Shown: positions 53,568 to 64,000 of the stretch, in pieces
How the letters are laid out: every line of letters starts with the position of its first letter
Position numbering within the stretch: position 1 is the first letter of the stretch
NCBI GenBank assembly: GCA_947561715.1
Contig: OX387203.1
Location: 10,850,001-10,914,000 of the forward strand
Length of the DNA: 64,000 nucleotides
DNA from: Ascidia mentula
Taxonomy: Eukaryota > Chordata > Ascidiacea > Phlebobranchia > Ascidiidae
Direction of reading: 5' to 3'
Position numbers and translations under genes: made by a program
The notes under the pieces: model-generated
What the model was told of the DNA's origin: nothing
What the model saw: only the letters and a program-made list of their open reading frames with translations
Database searches by the model: none

Positions 53568-55126
53568 TTAAACGTGTGTTGTGTATTCGACAGCTTTGTT
53601 CATCACAACCCTGCCATTGTCGGATTCATATGAAGGGTTTATGTCGCCAACATGGTTAGTAGCGTTGTTTGGCGTAATAATGCTCGCATTAGTTTCGTTT
53701 GTCAAAGTCCTCCTGAGTGGTTGAGATTTGTCGCCTTTTCTGCAAACGTACACCAGGATCCCAAGGATTGAGGTCAAAGTTATGCAAAAGGATATTATCG
53801 TGCCAAAGTACAGTTTCCGTATTTGCTCCCTCAATACCTACACAAAAGCAATTCCATTCACTCTTTGACTATAGGCACCTTTAGGAAAGATTGATGACTG
53901 TCTAAAACGAACCACAAGTTGATTGGACAGGTTTAACCAAATGCAAAGAATAATTTAGTTAAACTTATATAAGATTAGTGAGCTGCAGACAGGTGTACAC
54001 ATTCGACTTCAAGACCATAGTCTCAGTTATGACCACACTTGATAGGTCGAAAAAGTATGCTCAACTTTCTGCAGCTAACTGATTATTATTGGGTCATTAT
54101 TTGTATATGTAGGATTAGCTAGAGTAAAATTATTATAACAGTGAGATTTGTCCAGCGATAAAGCGACGGTAATCGTCTGCCACACCATTTTCCTGGACAG
54201 TTTACACGAAAAAAAATAGATCTGTTGGTCAACATTGAGCAACACTGGCAGATTCTAACAGGCTTTTTATAAGAATTTCACTAATTTTTACCTGAAACAG
54301 TATCGCATATGTTATTGTTTTTACCATTGTTTCTGCCTCAACGATTTGCTTGACATCTACGTCATCAACGCACTGTTGCAGAACATCTTCTCCATATGTT
54401 AACATGCTGTCTTGCAACCAATGTAACATATCATCGGAACTGGGTGATTCATGGGCATCATAGGATGGTTGCTGTGGATAAGTGTTCCGTTTTTTTATAA
54501 CATTTTGCCATTGAGATGAAACGTTGTTGCTAAAACAAGACAGACCCTGTATTAGTTTTGATTTCATTTTTACTTACTTAAATACGTTAACTTGCGGAAA
54601 TCGAATATTCTGTAGCCCATAACCAGAAATGGGAACACTCGGGCTGGCGGGCAAAATCCTTTTGGTTGGGCCGTTTAATCTGGCCCGTCAAACGTTGGTA
54701 TAACAGTATTCTCAAGTTTATTTTGATTGTAATGCATGTTCTTTTTATTTCATGGTTACAACTTTTGAACGTCAATTATAGTAAATACGTTAGTTCATAA
54801 AATTATAGTAAATACGTTAGTTCATAAAATGTAGGCCTTTCCTGTAAACACTCATTGGTAAGTTGTATTTTTTTCGCCTGTTATATTTTCGACAAGTTCT
54901 GGTCCGTGAATTGACTGTAGGCTACACCAACCACTCTTTTCACAAAACTTTTAAATGATAGAAATAAATTTTGCTTGACAGATCATGACCATTTTCATTG
55001 CGCAGCAACTGCTGATAAAGGACAACTTGTTACTTACCGGCTTAAATGAAATGTAATATCGTTTCCTAACACTTCGTATTTCTGCAAAAGTAGAAATACT
55101 ACCAAGCACAGTTTCCAAGCCGCCAT
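53568..55126 (-). CDS. Unidentified single-pass type I membrane protein, 198 aa
   Basis: Three exons close in phase: 55126-55038, 54529-54292 and 53837-53568. Signal peptide MAAWKLCLVVFLLLQKYEVL; a short helical ectodomain (NNVSSQWQNVIKK, DDMLHWLQDSMLTYGEDVLQ, QIVEAETMVKTITYAILFQ); a membrane segment FGTIISFCITLTSILGILVY followed by a stop-transfer CRKGDK; and a cytosolic tail with INPSYESDNGRVV and VEYTTHV, whose tyrosines could act as sorting or signalling motifs. The ectodomain has a single cysteine and predicted helices, which could suit a small helical ligand or receptor subunit, but no family is recognised. Both intron phases and GTAAGT/GTAAAA donors are good. Confidence 0.65.
54774..54828. 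repeat. Tandem duplication, 27-bp unit
   Basis: Two adjacent copies of AATTATAGTAAATACGTTAG plus TTCATAA, in an intron of the 53568-55126 gene. Confidence 0.8.
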
Positions 55127-55364
55127 AATATTAACTACGACTGCAATGTTTTTCAACATTCATCGCGAAACAAACTGAAATGGCTTCTGCAAATTCCCTT
55201 TCACAAGAAGTAGAAATGATGCGGAAATTGTATTTCCTCATCTTTCAACCATTCATCGTTGAAAGTTGATATGAAAGTGAGGCAACCATTGATAATATTC
55301 CCACAGAGGCACAATAATAAAACAACCCAACAAATTTTACATATAGGCTTGCACAAAAGTTGCA

Positions 55365-58300
55365 CTAATGCTTGGTTTCTTTAGCAAGTTCGATTTTCTT
55401 CTTAATTCCATTCAGGTTCAGCGTCAGTTCAGCGTGTGTCCTTTTCAGCATGTCGAGCCTGTGATACAAATCGTCCGCTTCGTCTGTACTTACCTGAAAT
55501 GTTACAAATTACATGTGTTTTTTTCAAAAGCAAAGTTCGCCAATTTTTGCAATAAGAAAAATCTTGTACACCGCAGCTAAGTAATGCACTTAAATCGGAT
55601 TATATGTAGTGAAAGTTATATCTACTATTGCAATATTATCATCTATCACAAAGTCAGTATAATGTCAACACACCTCATAGTCACGCAAGAGGTTGGTGTT
55701 GCCCAGCAACCCACATTTTTGTTGTAGTTTGTTGTTGTCATGACGAAGCCCGTCACGCGACTGTTTAGTTCGTGACAAAACGTCCCGTTTCTGCAAAGAA
55801 TTGTGTAAATGAAATAAGGTTGGCTGAGGAATAACAAAAATTTAAATACAATTAAAATCTTGGAGCCAATAATATGAATTCAGTTGCCATCTGTATGCAG
55901 CTCACAGAATAATATTAAATATTCGTGTACCTTGGCAACTTTTTGTTCAACTTCGCTCAATTGCTGCTTTCTCACTTGATTTTCAGCTTGAACAAACTGC
56001 AGTTTTTCTTTGAGGTGGGTTAACACTTGGACTGTGTTGGTAATTTTCTTCCGCAGTTTTAACAATTCCTGAGCAAATACAAGCCACAACGATTATGCAG
56101 AGACGGCTTGAATTATTTTAGTTATTCTGTAGACATCAACACTTTGTGAAAATAATACCTCGTTACGTTCTTCAATTTTTTCGTTATAGGTTTGGTTTTC
56201 AATTTTCAGTTGTTCAAAATCAATCAGGTGCAAACCTTCCGCCAACTCTTCCTGTTAACAAGACGAAACACAACAAATGAATATGTAACAGAATTCAGCA
56301 TAGAGTACATAGTAACCACATGATATTGTCCCAAAGCAATAGAGTCAATAATAATAACTGGAATGATTAGTACAGATTGTCCACCCTGTTTCAACCTATC
56401 TGGTCTCATCGGTGCTAATAAGATGTTATATATTTCGTCATAAATTAAAATTACCTTTTGTTTGAGCTGAAGTTCTTGTTTTCGGAGTCGATTCTTTAAC
56501 TTGATATTTTCTAATCGAACTTGCGATACTTCGGCCTCTTTCTTTCGCTCGTTTTGTTCGTACAACTCAATATCCTGCACATCACAAGACAAAAGATTAA
56601 TAAAAACAAATGCATTCCACTTTCCCCACACAACTAGGACATTTTGGCCACTACCTTTGCAGGTATAGGTCTTCCTGAGCGTGAATTAATGGCATCAACA
56701 GCAACAGCTTTTTTAAACTCGATGGCGTTTGTCCATTCTTCCTCAACTTTTCCCTGCTTTTCCATTCTCTTTGCTTTAAGTTCTTCAAATTGTTCATTGT
56801 AGGCTTCCTGTTCGGCCGCCTGCTGTTGCCTTAGCTCGTCCAAGTTACTCATATACTTCATGTATCTAAAGTTAACATAATAAAGTTGTCATGTATTTAT
56901 TTTTAAACATCAGAAAATGTAAATTTATAAATTATCCGCAGAGGAAACACGTTTTTTTAGTCAATGCAATGTGATTCTACATGCTACAAAATGTGCAATT
57001 TTGTGAAAATCAGATTACTAAAAAAATTCCAGGATGCAACAAAGAGGTAAAACTGACAAACAGGGACATGGTAATTCCATACACAATATCATGTATTTTT
57101 CAAATTAAAACTAGACAGCTACACAATTTACTATGCACAAGATTATCAAATGTAAAAACAGCTTGGCCATTGAATTGTTAAACTATCATATGACCTTTAA
57201 CAACACACAGTTACATACAGTACGACCTGGAGATTACCTTTGCTCTTGATCTGTTACATTTTTATCGACTTCTTGTCTGGCCTCCTCAGTTTTTTTCTTG
57301 CGAAAATATTCAGCTAGTTTATGTTGCAAAGCATAATTCTGCTGGTTCAATTGCTCGCGCTCATTTAGAGCAGTCTGGTAAAAAAATAGTTCACAACACA
57401 TATGTCATCTGGTGGTGAGATTAGATCCAAACAGAAATCAAGGCAAACAAAGTACAACCATAACAAATTAAAGTTTTATCACCAAGTTGCCATTGTACCT
57501 TTTTCACTTAATTTAAGTTTCGTATCAAGCAAAAAAAAATTTCTAGAAAATGTTATAAGGGTTGCTGTATATTTATCATGGTAGTTGTACTGGAGACAAC
57601 CGCTGCACTTAGCTAATTTACCCTGTTTAGCTGTGAAGCCGGTCACTAGCAAAATCAGGCAAATATGGAATTTATGATACAGAGAAATATAAATGTAACC
57701 ATAAGGTTAAATAACTGAACAGGAAAAAAATTCTTAATCGTGATTCTAACTTAGTAACATAAAACAGTTGCGAGTGCAGTTGTTTTATTAACCTGATAGT
57801 TTTGAAGTAGTTCTTCTCTGTTGTATTGTTGCACTAACTTGTCTTCTTCTGCCATTAAATCTTCTTCAGCATCACTTCCTAAGAAGTTGAATTCATTTTA
57901 TAATCACAAAACAATCCCACTATAACAATTTAAAAATGTTTTTGGACACAAACAATCATGAAAATACGGAATACCACAATAAGAATTTCCACACAATATT
58001 ACCGGGTCCTTCTGGTGTACCGGGCTCTGGTTTATTTTCATCAAGTATTTGAAGGTCATCAACTGCTGGTGGGGGTGTTTGGTCCCGAGAAAGAGTTTCG
58101 GAAACAACTGGAAGTTGTTCTGATTCATCTGTATTTTTTTCTTCCTTGGTTGTTTCCTCTTGTGAGCCATCACCTTCAGCTAAAATAAACAGCTTAGAGT
58201 TATACAACCTAACAAAACATTCATGTTAAATTTATAGTTGCTTTAAACTTTAAACAGCCAAGGTCAAAAATTTATGTCACAAACAATATAGCCATTCCTT

Positions 58301-59138
58301 GAAGATTTTACACTTTAAAAATGCCTACTTTGTGTAATTGTTTGTTTAATTTGAACATTAGTGGCAACATTTTGATTGCTTTGTGAGCATATGTAAGTTG
58401 TTCAGAGGTATAGAAGATACAAACAACACAGTTGCATAAAAAAAAATATAAATTGTACTTGTTGGCAAATCTTCTGTTTGACTTTCTTCTTTGACCTGGC
58501 CTTCCACAACAGGTGCAGTCACTTGTGTGTCATCATTCAGGCTGGCATCAGCAGCAACATCCCCTTGCACTTCAGGGGTTGACTCCTTATTTTCTTCATC
58601 CTCTTTGTCAGTTTGTGGGTCATCCCTTTCAAAATAAAAAGTTAAAATTATAAAACTACCTTATTTAAATAAGCACTGATAAACAAATAAGGACATAAAA
58701 ACAAAAATTACACTGGCTCAGTAGCCTGGGCTTCTTCGGGTGGCTTTTCAATATTTGGGTCAGGGACAGGAGATTCAGAAATGCCTATAGATTTAAAAAA
58801 TAATAATTCAACACTGATATTCAGGATCAGGTCAAACACATAACCATACAATCAAAAATTTAACCTTCAACTTTTTCTTCTTCAGCAGGTGTATCGGCTT
58901 TCACTTCTTTGACAATATCATCTACCTTCTCAGAGTCTAAACACATCAAAAGATTTGTAAATAAAGACGCTGTCATTGTCATATAATAACAAACTAAATA
59001 CAACCTTTTTCCGGTGAAGAAACTTCAACAACTTCAGTAGGCTAAAGTCAAAATGTAATATTATAGCGAGTTGCATTAAATAGCAGAAGCAAATAAACAT
59101 TTACAACCCACGTTAACTATCCCTACCTCGTCCGCCAT
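55365..59138 (-). CDS. CCDC96: Coiled-coil domain-containing protein 96
   Basis: Ciliary/centriolar-satellite coiled-coil protein (FAP184 in algae), part of axonemal linkers with CCDC113. Fourteen exons close in phase to 522 aa (human 555): from 59138-59127 (MADE) through 58625-58459, 58179-58003, 57374-57238, 56865-56655 and others to 55493-55365. The first 200 residues are acidic and disordered (EEENKESTPEVQ-like, Glu/Pro-rich), as in the human protein. The rest is coiled coil: TALNEREQLNQQNYALQHKL, DELRQQQAAEQEAYNEQFEE, IKLKNRLRKQELQLKQK, HLIDFEQLKIENQTYNEKIE, then the signature end GLLGNTNLLRDYE, RLDMLKRTHAELTLNLNG and IKKKIELAK. Human CCDC96 ends GLLGNEALLRDFE, RLETLKRHHAELTLTCSG, VKKKIREAK. 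Two small exons near the N-terminus are inferred mainly from phase. Confidence 0.93.
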
Positions 59139-60174
59139 TGTATCAACCACGAATCTACAATTGTTTTCGGCACAACTATTTTTTTGTTGTATCTGAAAAC
59201 ATACACTGTGATGCCAAACTGCACAGGTAGATTTGTCAAACTAAAGACTAAACTTTGTTTCCCAAAATCTCTCGCTTGGAGCAAACATCAAAGAAAAACA
59301 TAGACAAAATGATTTAAAAGCGTGCAGTGTTGTCATAGTATCGGCTTATAAAAACATTCTTTGACACAACCGTTTGTGGCGGGTCGTTCTTTTTCCTTCA
59401 ACCAAAATGTCAAAGCTTTTTTCGACATTTTTCTCCATAACCCTTATGATGTTATCGGTGCCCATGCCCTTTTTTGTTTCATCTTTATTGTGTAATTGCA
59501 TTGTGACTATGCGTGCAAAATAAAAATGATTGGATTTTTATGATGTTTATTTAAATAAACGTTGGTACTTTTCTCCAATTAAAAAACAGTTATTCGATGT
59601 AATGTGATTAATAAATAGAATTAAAAGAAAAATGTATTTCGCCTAAAGCTGTCTAAAGATCGCTTTGTGGGATTTAAATATATAGTTATTCGATGTATTT
59701 ATGAATTGGTGCATATATTAAGCAAATTGATTTTAATTAATCATGGTCAGAATTTTTCCTGCAAAATCGGATCACAATCATACCAGTTTCGTAGTTTGCG
59801 TCTTCAAACTGACATGGTTTCTGGCCAGTCGATGCATTCCTATTTTTACTTTATACATATCTCATGGTGTCTTTCAATATTTGCACAAAATACATTCAAC
59901 TTTTATTCACAAAATTTGTGACAACATACAGAAAAAATATTAAACTTTTTTTCACACTTTGGTGTTACTTTATAACAACAACGGTCATAACATTTTAGGC
60001 TCACGATTACAAACAACTTGAAATTAAACCCAATATTATTGCACATACCCATAATTGGCAGTGTCTTTTAACCATTTACAATACCTTGATAGGTAGTCTT
60101 ATTTGACATGAGCTAAAAAAATACCCATGTTTGGAAGACATGTCCTATCCACTGGGCCATAAGTTCATGCAGTT
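59139..60174. other. Spacer between CCDC96 and FBXL15
   Basis: About 1 kb with the CCDC96 promoter on its left and the FBXL15 3' flank on its right. Frames at 59667-59943 (+) are AT-rich and unsupported. No repeat recognised. Confidence 0.5.
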
Positions 60175-61564
60175 TTAAATTTGTAGGTTGATGGTAGGTA
60201 GATGAAAAACACCAAATTGTACATTGCGTGTAAACTCTTGTGACCACGGGGCAATGTCAACCCTAATCTTTAACTCACGTATACGTTTTAAACTTTTCTC
60301 AGTTACATTTTGGCAGTCTTTCACACATAATTCTTTTAGGTTTCTGCAATATTCACCAGCCACTCTGCAAACAAATAAATATTTAATATTATGAGGTTAT
60401 GCATACAACCAATCAGTTTACTTTTGACATGTTTTCATATCCCACATTTTGAAGATAAAACTCTACAATTGTATTTACATTTAACAATTTATTGATATAA
60501 TTATTATTATTTTTTCCCACAGTTTATTGTACATTTGTAATAAAGCAATTTTTAGTTTTTTTTTTCCTCTGGTCTTATAATGCAAGTCAATCAAATGCCA
60601 AGACATACAAACCTGATGCCTCCATCTGTAATTCGCCAACAACCAGTCACATCCAATTTTTTAAGATTGGGACAAAACCCAGCTAACCTCTCAATTGTTT
60701 GGTCAGAAATTGAGTAACACTTGGATACTGACACAAACATCAAGTTATTGCACATTCGTGCAGCTGTGCACAAACTATTATCATCCAAGTTCCAACAAGA
60801 GGAAACGTTTAGCATTTCTAACTCAGCATTGTTAGATACCAGCGCAATAAAGTTTTCCTGCACAAATACAGACATTTACATTCTACTTTAGAATAATATC
60901 AAAATTAATAAATCTTTGGTACCTTGTCAACCCAATGGCAACCTTGAATTGTAACTTGTTTAAGATGATTACAATGACTTCCCAATGTTGCCAAGCTTTT
61001 ATTTGTAAGCTGGGAACAGTTGGTAATGTCAATCTTGGTCAAATGTGGGTTTGAGCACACCTGTCCAGTATAATTTATTTACTACATGCTAAAATAATAC
61101 CAATTAAAATGACATTATCATGACTTTATTCAACAAAACATGGATTTTATTTGCTCAATAGACAGCCATAAATTATTTACATTGTTTATATTATTAAAAC
61201 AGATACTTACAACTGGAATAAGAAGGTCATCAGTAAGCCAGTGATTGGCATTAGGAAGAAAAAGTTCACGAAAAACAATATTATCATTTGTTAAAACCTT
61301 GAATGATTCTGAAGTAAACTTTTTTTTTTGCACCTAAAAGTGATAAATTATTACCATGGTGATAAATAAATAATACGAAACTATTTTTGGCCTACTTACT
61401 ATTTTGCTCAAATCCAAAGTAAAACATTGTCTCAAATATTCTCCAACAGTTTTGCTATAGAGTTTTGAAACCATTCGCAATGTAAACAACTCTTCAATTG
61501 TAAATGAACTGAGAATTAACTGAAAAACCACCTCTTGCAGCGGTAAAGAACAAATAAAATCCAT
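60175..61564 (-). CDS. FBXL15: F-box and leucine-rich repeat protein 15
   Basis: Substrate receptor of an SCF ubiquitin ligase; vertebrate FBXL15 targets SMURF1 and so affects BMP signalling. Five exons (61564-61400, 61333-61211, 61060-60923, 60857-60613, 60364-60175) close to 286 aa. N-terminal F-box LPLQEVVFQLILSSFTIEEL; then NANHWLTDDLLIPV (human CHEWLSDEDLVPV); cysteine-containing LRRs: NPHLTKIDITNCSQLTNKSL, HLKQVTIQGCHWVDK, MLNVSSCWNLDDNSL, NLKKLDVTGCWRITDGGIR, NLKELCVKDCQNVTEKSLKR; ending LPTINLQI (human FVNLQV). LRR number and C-terminus fit FBXL15 better than FBXL2/20. Confidence 0.9.
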
Positions 61565-61850
61565 ATTCCAAAAACTAGGAAAAAGATGTCCGTTGCGCAG
61601 AATCGCTCTTGTCTATGTTTCCCACATCGGGGAAACCCCAAAGTTATTGCAACAATTATGACGTTTACGAGTAGCGTACAATTCCGCATTAGATCCAATA
61701 TGTTGGATTATTTCCAATGCAGAGACACAGCATCAGCCGTTGAATTCTTCTGACTTTCACCATACTTCGTTTGTGCCGTAAACAACTGAGTTATTGGTAT
61801 TGTGTGTTTCGCATGAGTGTGCAGTGCTTGTATAACGTAGCAGTGTCACG

Positions 61851-61961
61851 TGACTCCCTCCCATATAAATGATCCTCTGTGCCGTCAAGGGCATTCTGTT
61901 GTAACCTACGTTCGTGTGCACCGCTGTTCCGTTCCGTTGTGTATTAAACTGCAGCAATACA
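61851..61961 (+). repeat. 5' LTR of the fossil element
   Basis: 111 bp, beginning TGACTCCCTCCC and ending CTGCAGCAATACA directly before the primer-binding site. A TATAAA lies at 61864. Confidence 0.75.
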
Positions 61962-62004
61962 TGGTGTCTAAAGTGGGATTCGAACCCACGCCCCATTCGG
62001 ACCA
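61962..62004 (+). other. Extended tRNA-complementary primer-binding site
   Basis: Starts TGGTGTCTAAAGTGGGATTC directly after the left LTR. Its complement reads like a tRNA 3' half: CCA, acceptor strand, a full T-arm (GTGGGTTCGAATCCCAC) and a variable-arm-like stretch, most like tRNA-Leu. Complementarity seems to run about 40 nt, whereas 11-18 nt is usual. Confidence 0.65.
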
Positions 62005-63676
62005 ATATACCATGAAACCTCCTAACGATATAACGGTGTTGCGCAGGTTTTTGGGCTTAGCAAATCAACTCGCTAAATTTGTTCCCTGTTTGGCAGACAT
62101 ATCTCAACCGTTGTGTGGACTGCGCTAACGAGCGCTAACGTCCTTCAACATTATGATTCTCAGGCTGAAACTGCCGTTTCTGCTGATTCATCAACGTTTG
62201 GATTCGAGGCTGTTTTATTACTGCGAAGAAACGATATTTTTCGTTCAGTAGCCAACGCCTCACGACCACTAACGAAAACAGAACAGAGGTACGCTCAAAT
62301 TGGGAAAGAAGCTTTTTTGGCAGTAGCTTGGTCGTGCGAAACGTTTCATGAAAATATGGGATAAAGTTTATCATGGAGTCTGATCATAAGCCCCTTAATC
62401 CCCTCGATTGCAAAGGCTAAAAATGTGTTTTTTGTGGTATCACTTTGATATAGTTAATGTACCTGGTAAATCTTTGCATGCTGCTGATGCACTCTCTAGC
62501 TCAGCACCTTCTCTAAAGTCGCTCTCTGCAATTGAAGCTACTTTGCAACATGACATTGATGAAAACGTTGTTGCGCTAATTGCTAACATTCCCGTATCTC
62601 AAACACGGCTACAGTTATTGAACTTACTAAAGGAGGTTGGCCTAAACGAGTGTATGTCGATTCGCTGCATATTTTCAGGTGCGCCACCATGCTGTTGTTG
62701 ACGGATTACTTCTCAAAGTCTCCAGACTTTCCTGAAGTTTTGCGAAATGAAATTTTGCGCAGTATCCATATTGGACATCAGGGGATGGAAAAGAGTAAAC
62801 GGATAGCCCAAGATTCCGTCTGGTGTCCAGGTATTACCAACGGCATTATTCAATTTGTTTCCAGCTGCATTATGTGTCTGCGGAATAGAAATATACCAGC
62901 AGAACCAATTATTCCTTCTCTTCTGCCCAGTAGGCAATGGGAAAAAGTAGGAACTGATTTGCTGTATTTCCAAGGTAAAATGTATCTATTGGTCGTAGAT
63001 TACTTCTCGAGGTTCGAAGCACGCTCACGGCACGAGCTCATCGGACATTATCAGTCACTTGAAGAAAAATTTTGCCGCCATAGGATTCCAGACATAGTGA
63101 TGTCGGATAACGGCCCGCAATACAATTCCTATATTGTTTGGTGTTTCGCCAAAGAATATGGCTTCATTCACCAGACTAGCAGCCCACGGTATCCACAAAG
63201 CAATGGAGAAGCGGGCTGTAAAGACGGTAAAAAGTCTACTAAGCAAAGCCAAAGACCCCCATTTAGCGTTACTTTCTTACCGTGCTACAAAGTTGGCTTC
63301 CGGATACAGCCCAGCGGGGAATGGGAAGACGGTTGAAGATGACAATTCCGTGTTGGACGTCGTTCCTTGTCCCTAACTGGTGTTATTTGTCGAGTTTTAG
63401 AGCTAAATATCTCGAAATTGAAAAACTCAAAAGCAAAATTAAGACAAGCGACATCGGCTTCTACCTGCACTTTTCCCGGAGACGTACGCTTGGATCGGCT
63501 GAGAGGAAGACATTGAACGTTATCAAACCTCACTTCCACGCCCTTACGTCGTAGATACTCCAAACCGGTCATTGCGACGTAACCGTCGACACATACGGTC
63601 GATTCAAGAACAATGTAAACGGTTGGTAAAACCACCAGTTCGCCAAGACTTGTAATTCCGATTTTGCATTTGCATT

Positions 63677-63786
63677 TGACCCCCTCCTATAAGTGATCAT
63701 CTGTGTCATCAAGGCCATTCCTTTTGTAACATACGTTCGTGTGCACCGCTGTTCCGTTCCGTGGTGTATTAAACTGCAGCAATACA
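63677..63786 (+). repeat. 3' LTR of the fossil element
   Basis: 110 bp, beginning TGACCCCCTCC and ending CTGCAGCAATACA; aligns to 61851-61961 along its whole length with about 11 differences. Confidence 0.75.
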
Positions 63787-64000
63787 AACTTTTTTTGTAT
63801 CGCACAATTACGCCCATCTCGCTGATATCAGTTTGTGAATTGGTGGTATGAATAACACTTGTTTCGTCATTACGCGTTTTTTGGGGGGTCCTGCATTTCC
63901 CATAACTTACCTGTTTTTCAGCTAGCGCCGTCATGTAGGCTTTAAGGCGGTCAGTAGACTTTAAATCGAAACCCAAATCAAATCAATAAATTTTTCCGAA
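63787..64000. other. Right edge, nothing recognised
   Basis: About 210 bp after the LTR element. A minus-strand frame reaches across from the LTR but has no supported identity. Confidence 0.5.

Larger units (their letters stand above)
61851..63786 (+). mobile_element. Fossil LTR retrotransposon, Ty3/Gypsy type, broken
   Basis: Two LTRs of about 110 bp, both TG..CA ended (TGAC...TACA), lie at 61851-61961 and 63677-63786 and agree at roughly 90% by eye, so the copy is fairly old. A primer-binding site follows the left LTR from 61962. The interior is only about 1.7 kb: remains of the reverse transcriptase thumb and RNase H (about 62020-62520), then an integrase with its zinc-binding region and core (about 62640-63300). 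Order RNase H then integrase indicates Ty3/Gypsy. Capsid, protease and most of reverse transcriptase are absent; the element is clearly broken in several places. No convincing target-site duplication was found. Confidence 0.85.

Noticed and set aside
61962-62004. tRNA gene on the minus strand
   Set aside because: Only a 3' half with CCA, abutting the LTR exactly where a primer-binding site belongs.

Overview
The window looks like nuclear DNA of an invertebrate chordate, most likely an ascidian tunicate of the Ciona type. It is AT-rich and compact, introns are mostly 50-600 bp with GT..AG ends, and the genes are one-to-one matches to vertebrate families (IMPDH, N6AMT1, ANKRD40, HDAC8, SLC38A6, IQCA1/DRC11, EVX, DNAJC1, CCDC96, FBXL15). 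The species call is an inference from gene content and intron style. Exon models were built by hand from splice sites, phase continuity and family resemblance; nearly all phases close.

Layout. 1-1684 (+): last three exons of an IMP dehydrogenase, with a tRNA-derived SINE in its last intron. 2274-3258 (-): small unidentified three-exon gene. 4437-6095 (-): N6AMT1. 6549-7787 (-): ANKRD40, head-to-head with the intronless HDAC8 (8440-9552, +). 10814-16852 (-): SLC38A6-type amino-acid transporter, 12 exons, with hAT-like short elements in its last intron. 17970-23944 (+): IQCA1/DRC11, 21 exons, tail-to-tail with the homeobox gene EVX (24495-26477, -). 29801-40570: three paralogous class A GPCR genes (+,-,+), each with a signal peptide, a 12-cysteine ectodomain and a 7TM exon; copies 2 and 3 lie in the arms of a roughly 3.5-kb imperfect palindrome. 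41125-41184 (+): a complete type I hammerhead ribozyme motif. 41757-46042 (-): DNAJC1, 13 exons. 46906-47881: a TA-flanked mariner-type MITE. 51361-53124 (+) and 53568-55126 (-): two unidentified membrane proteins, tail-to-tail. 55365-59138 (-): CCDC96, 14 exons. 60175-61564 (-): FBXL15. 61851-63786: short, broken Ty3/Gypsy-type LTR element.

Functional threads: two genes encode parts of the motile-cilium apparatus (IQCA1/DRC11 of the nexin-dynein regulatory complex and CCDC96). Others serve nucleotide synthesis, protein methylation, histone deacetylation, amino-acid transport, ER chaperoning and ubiquitin ligation. The most unusual parts are the three-gene receptor cluster with its palindrome and the hammerhead ribozyme just beyond it.
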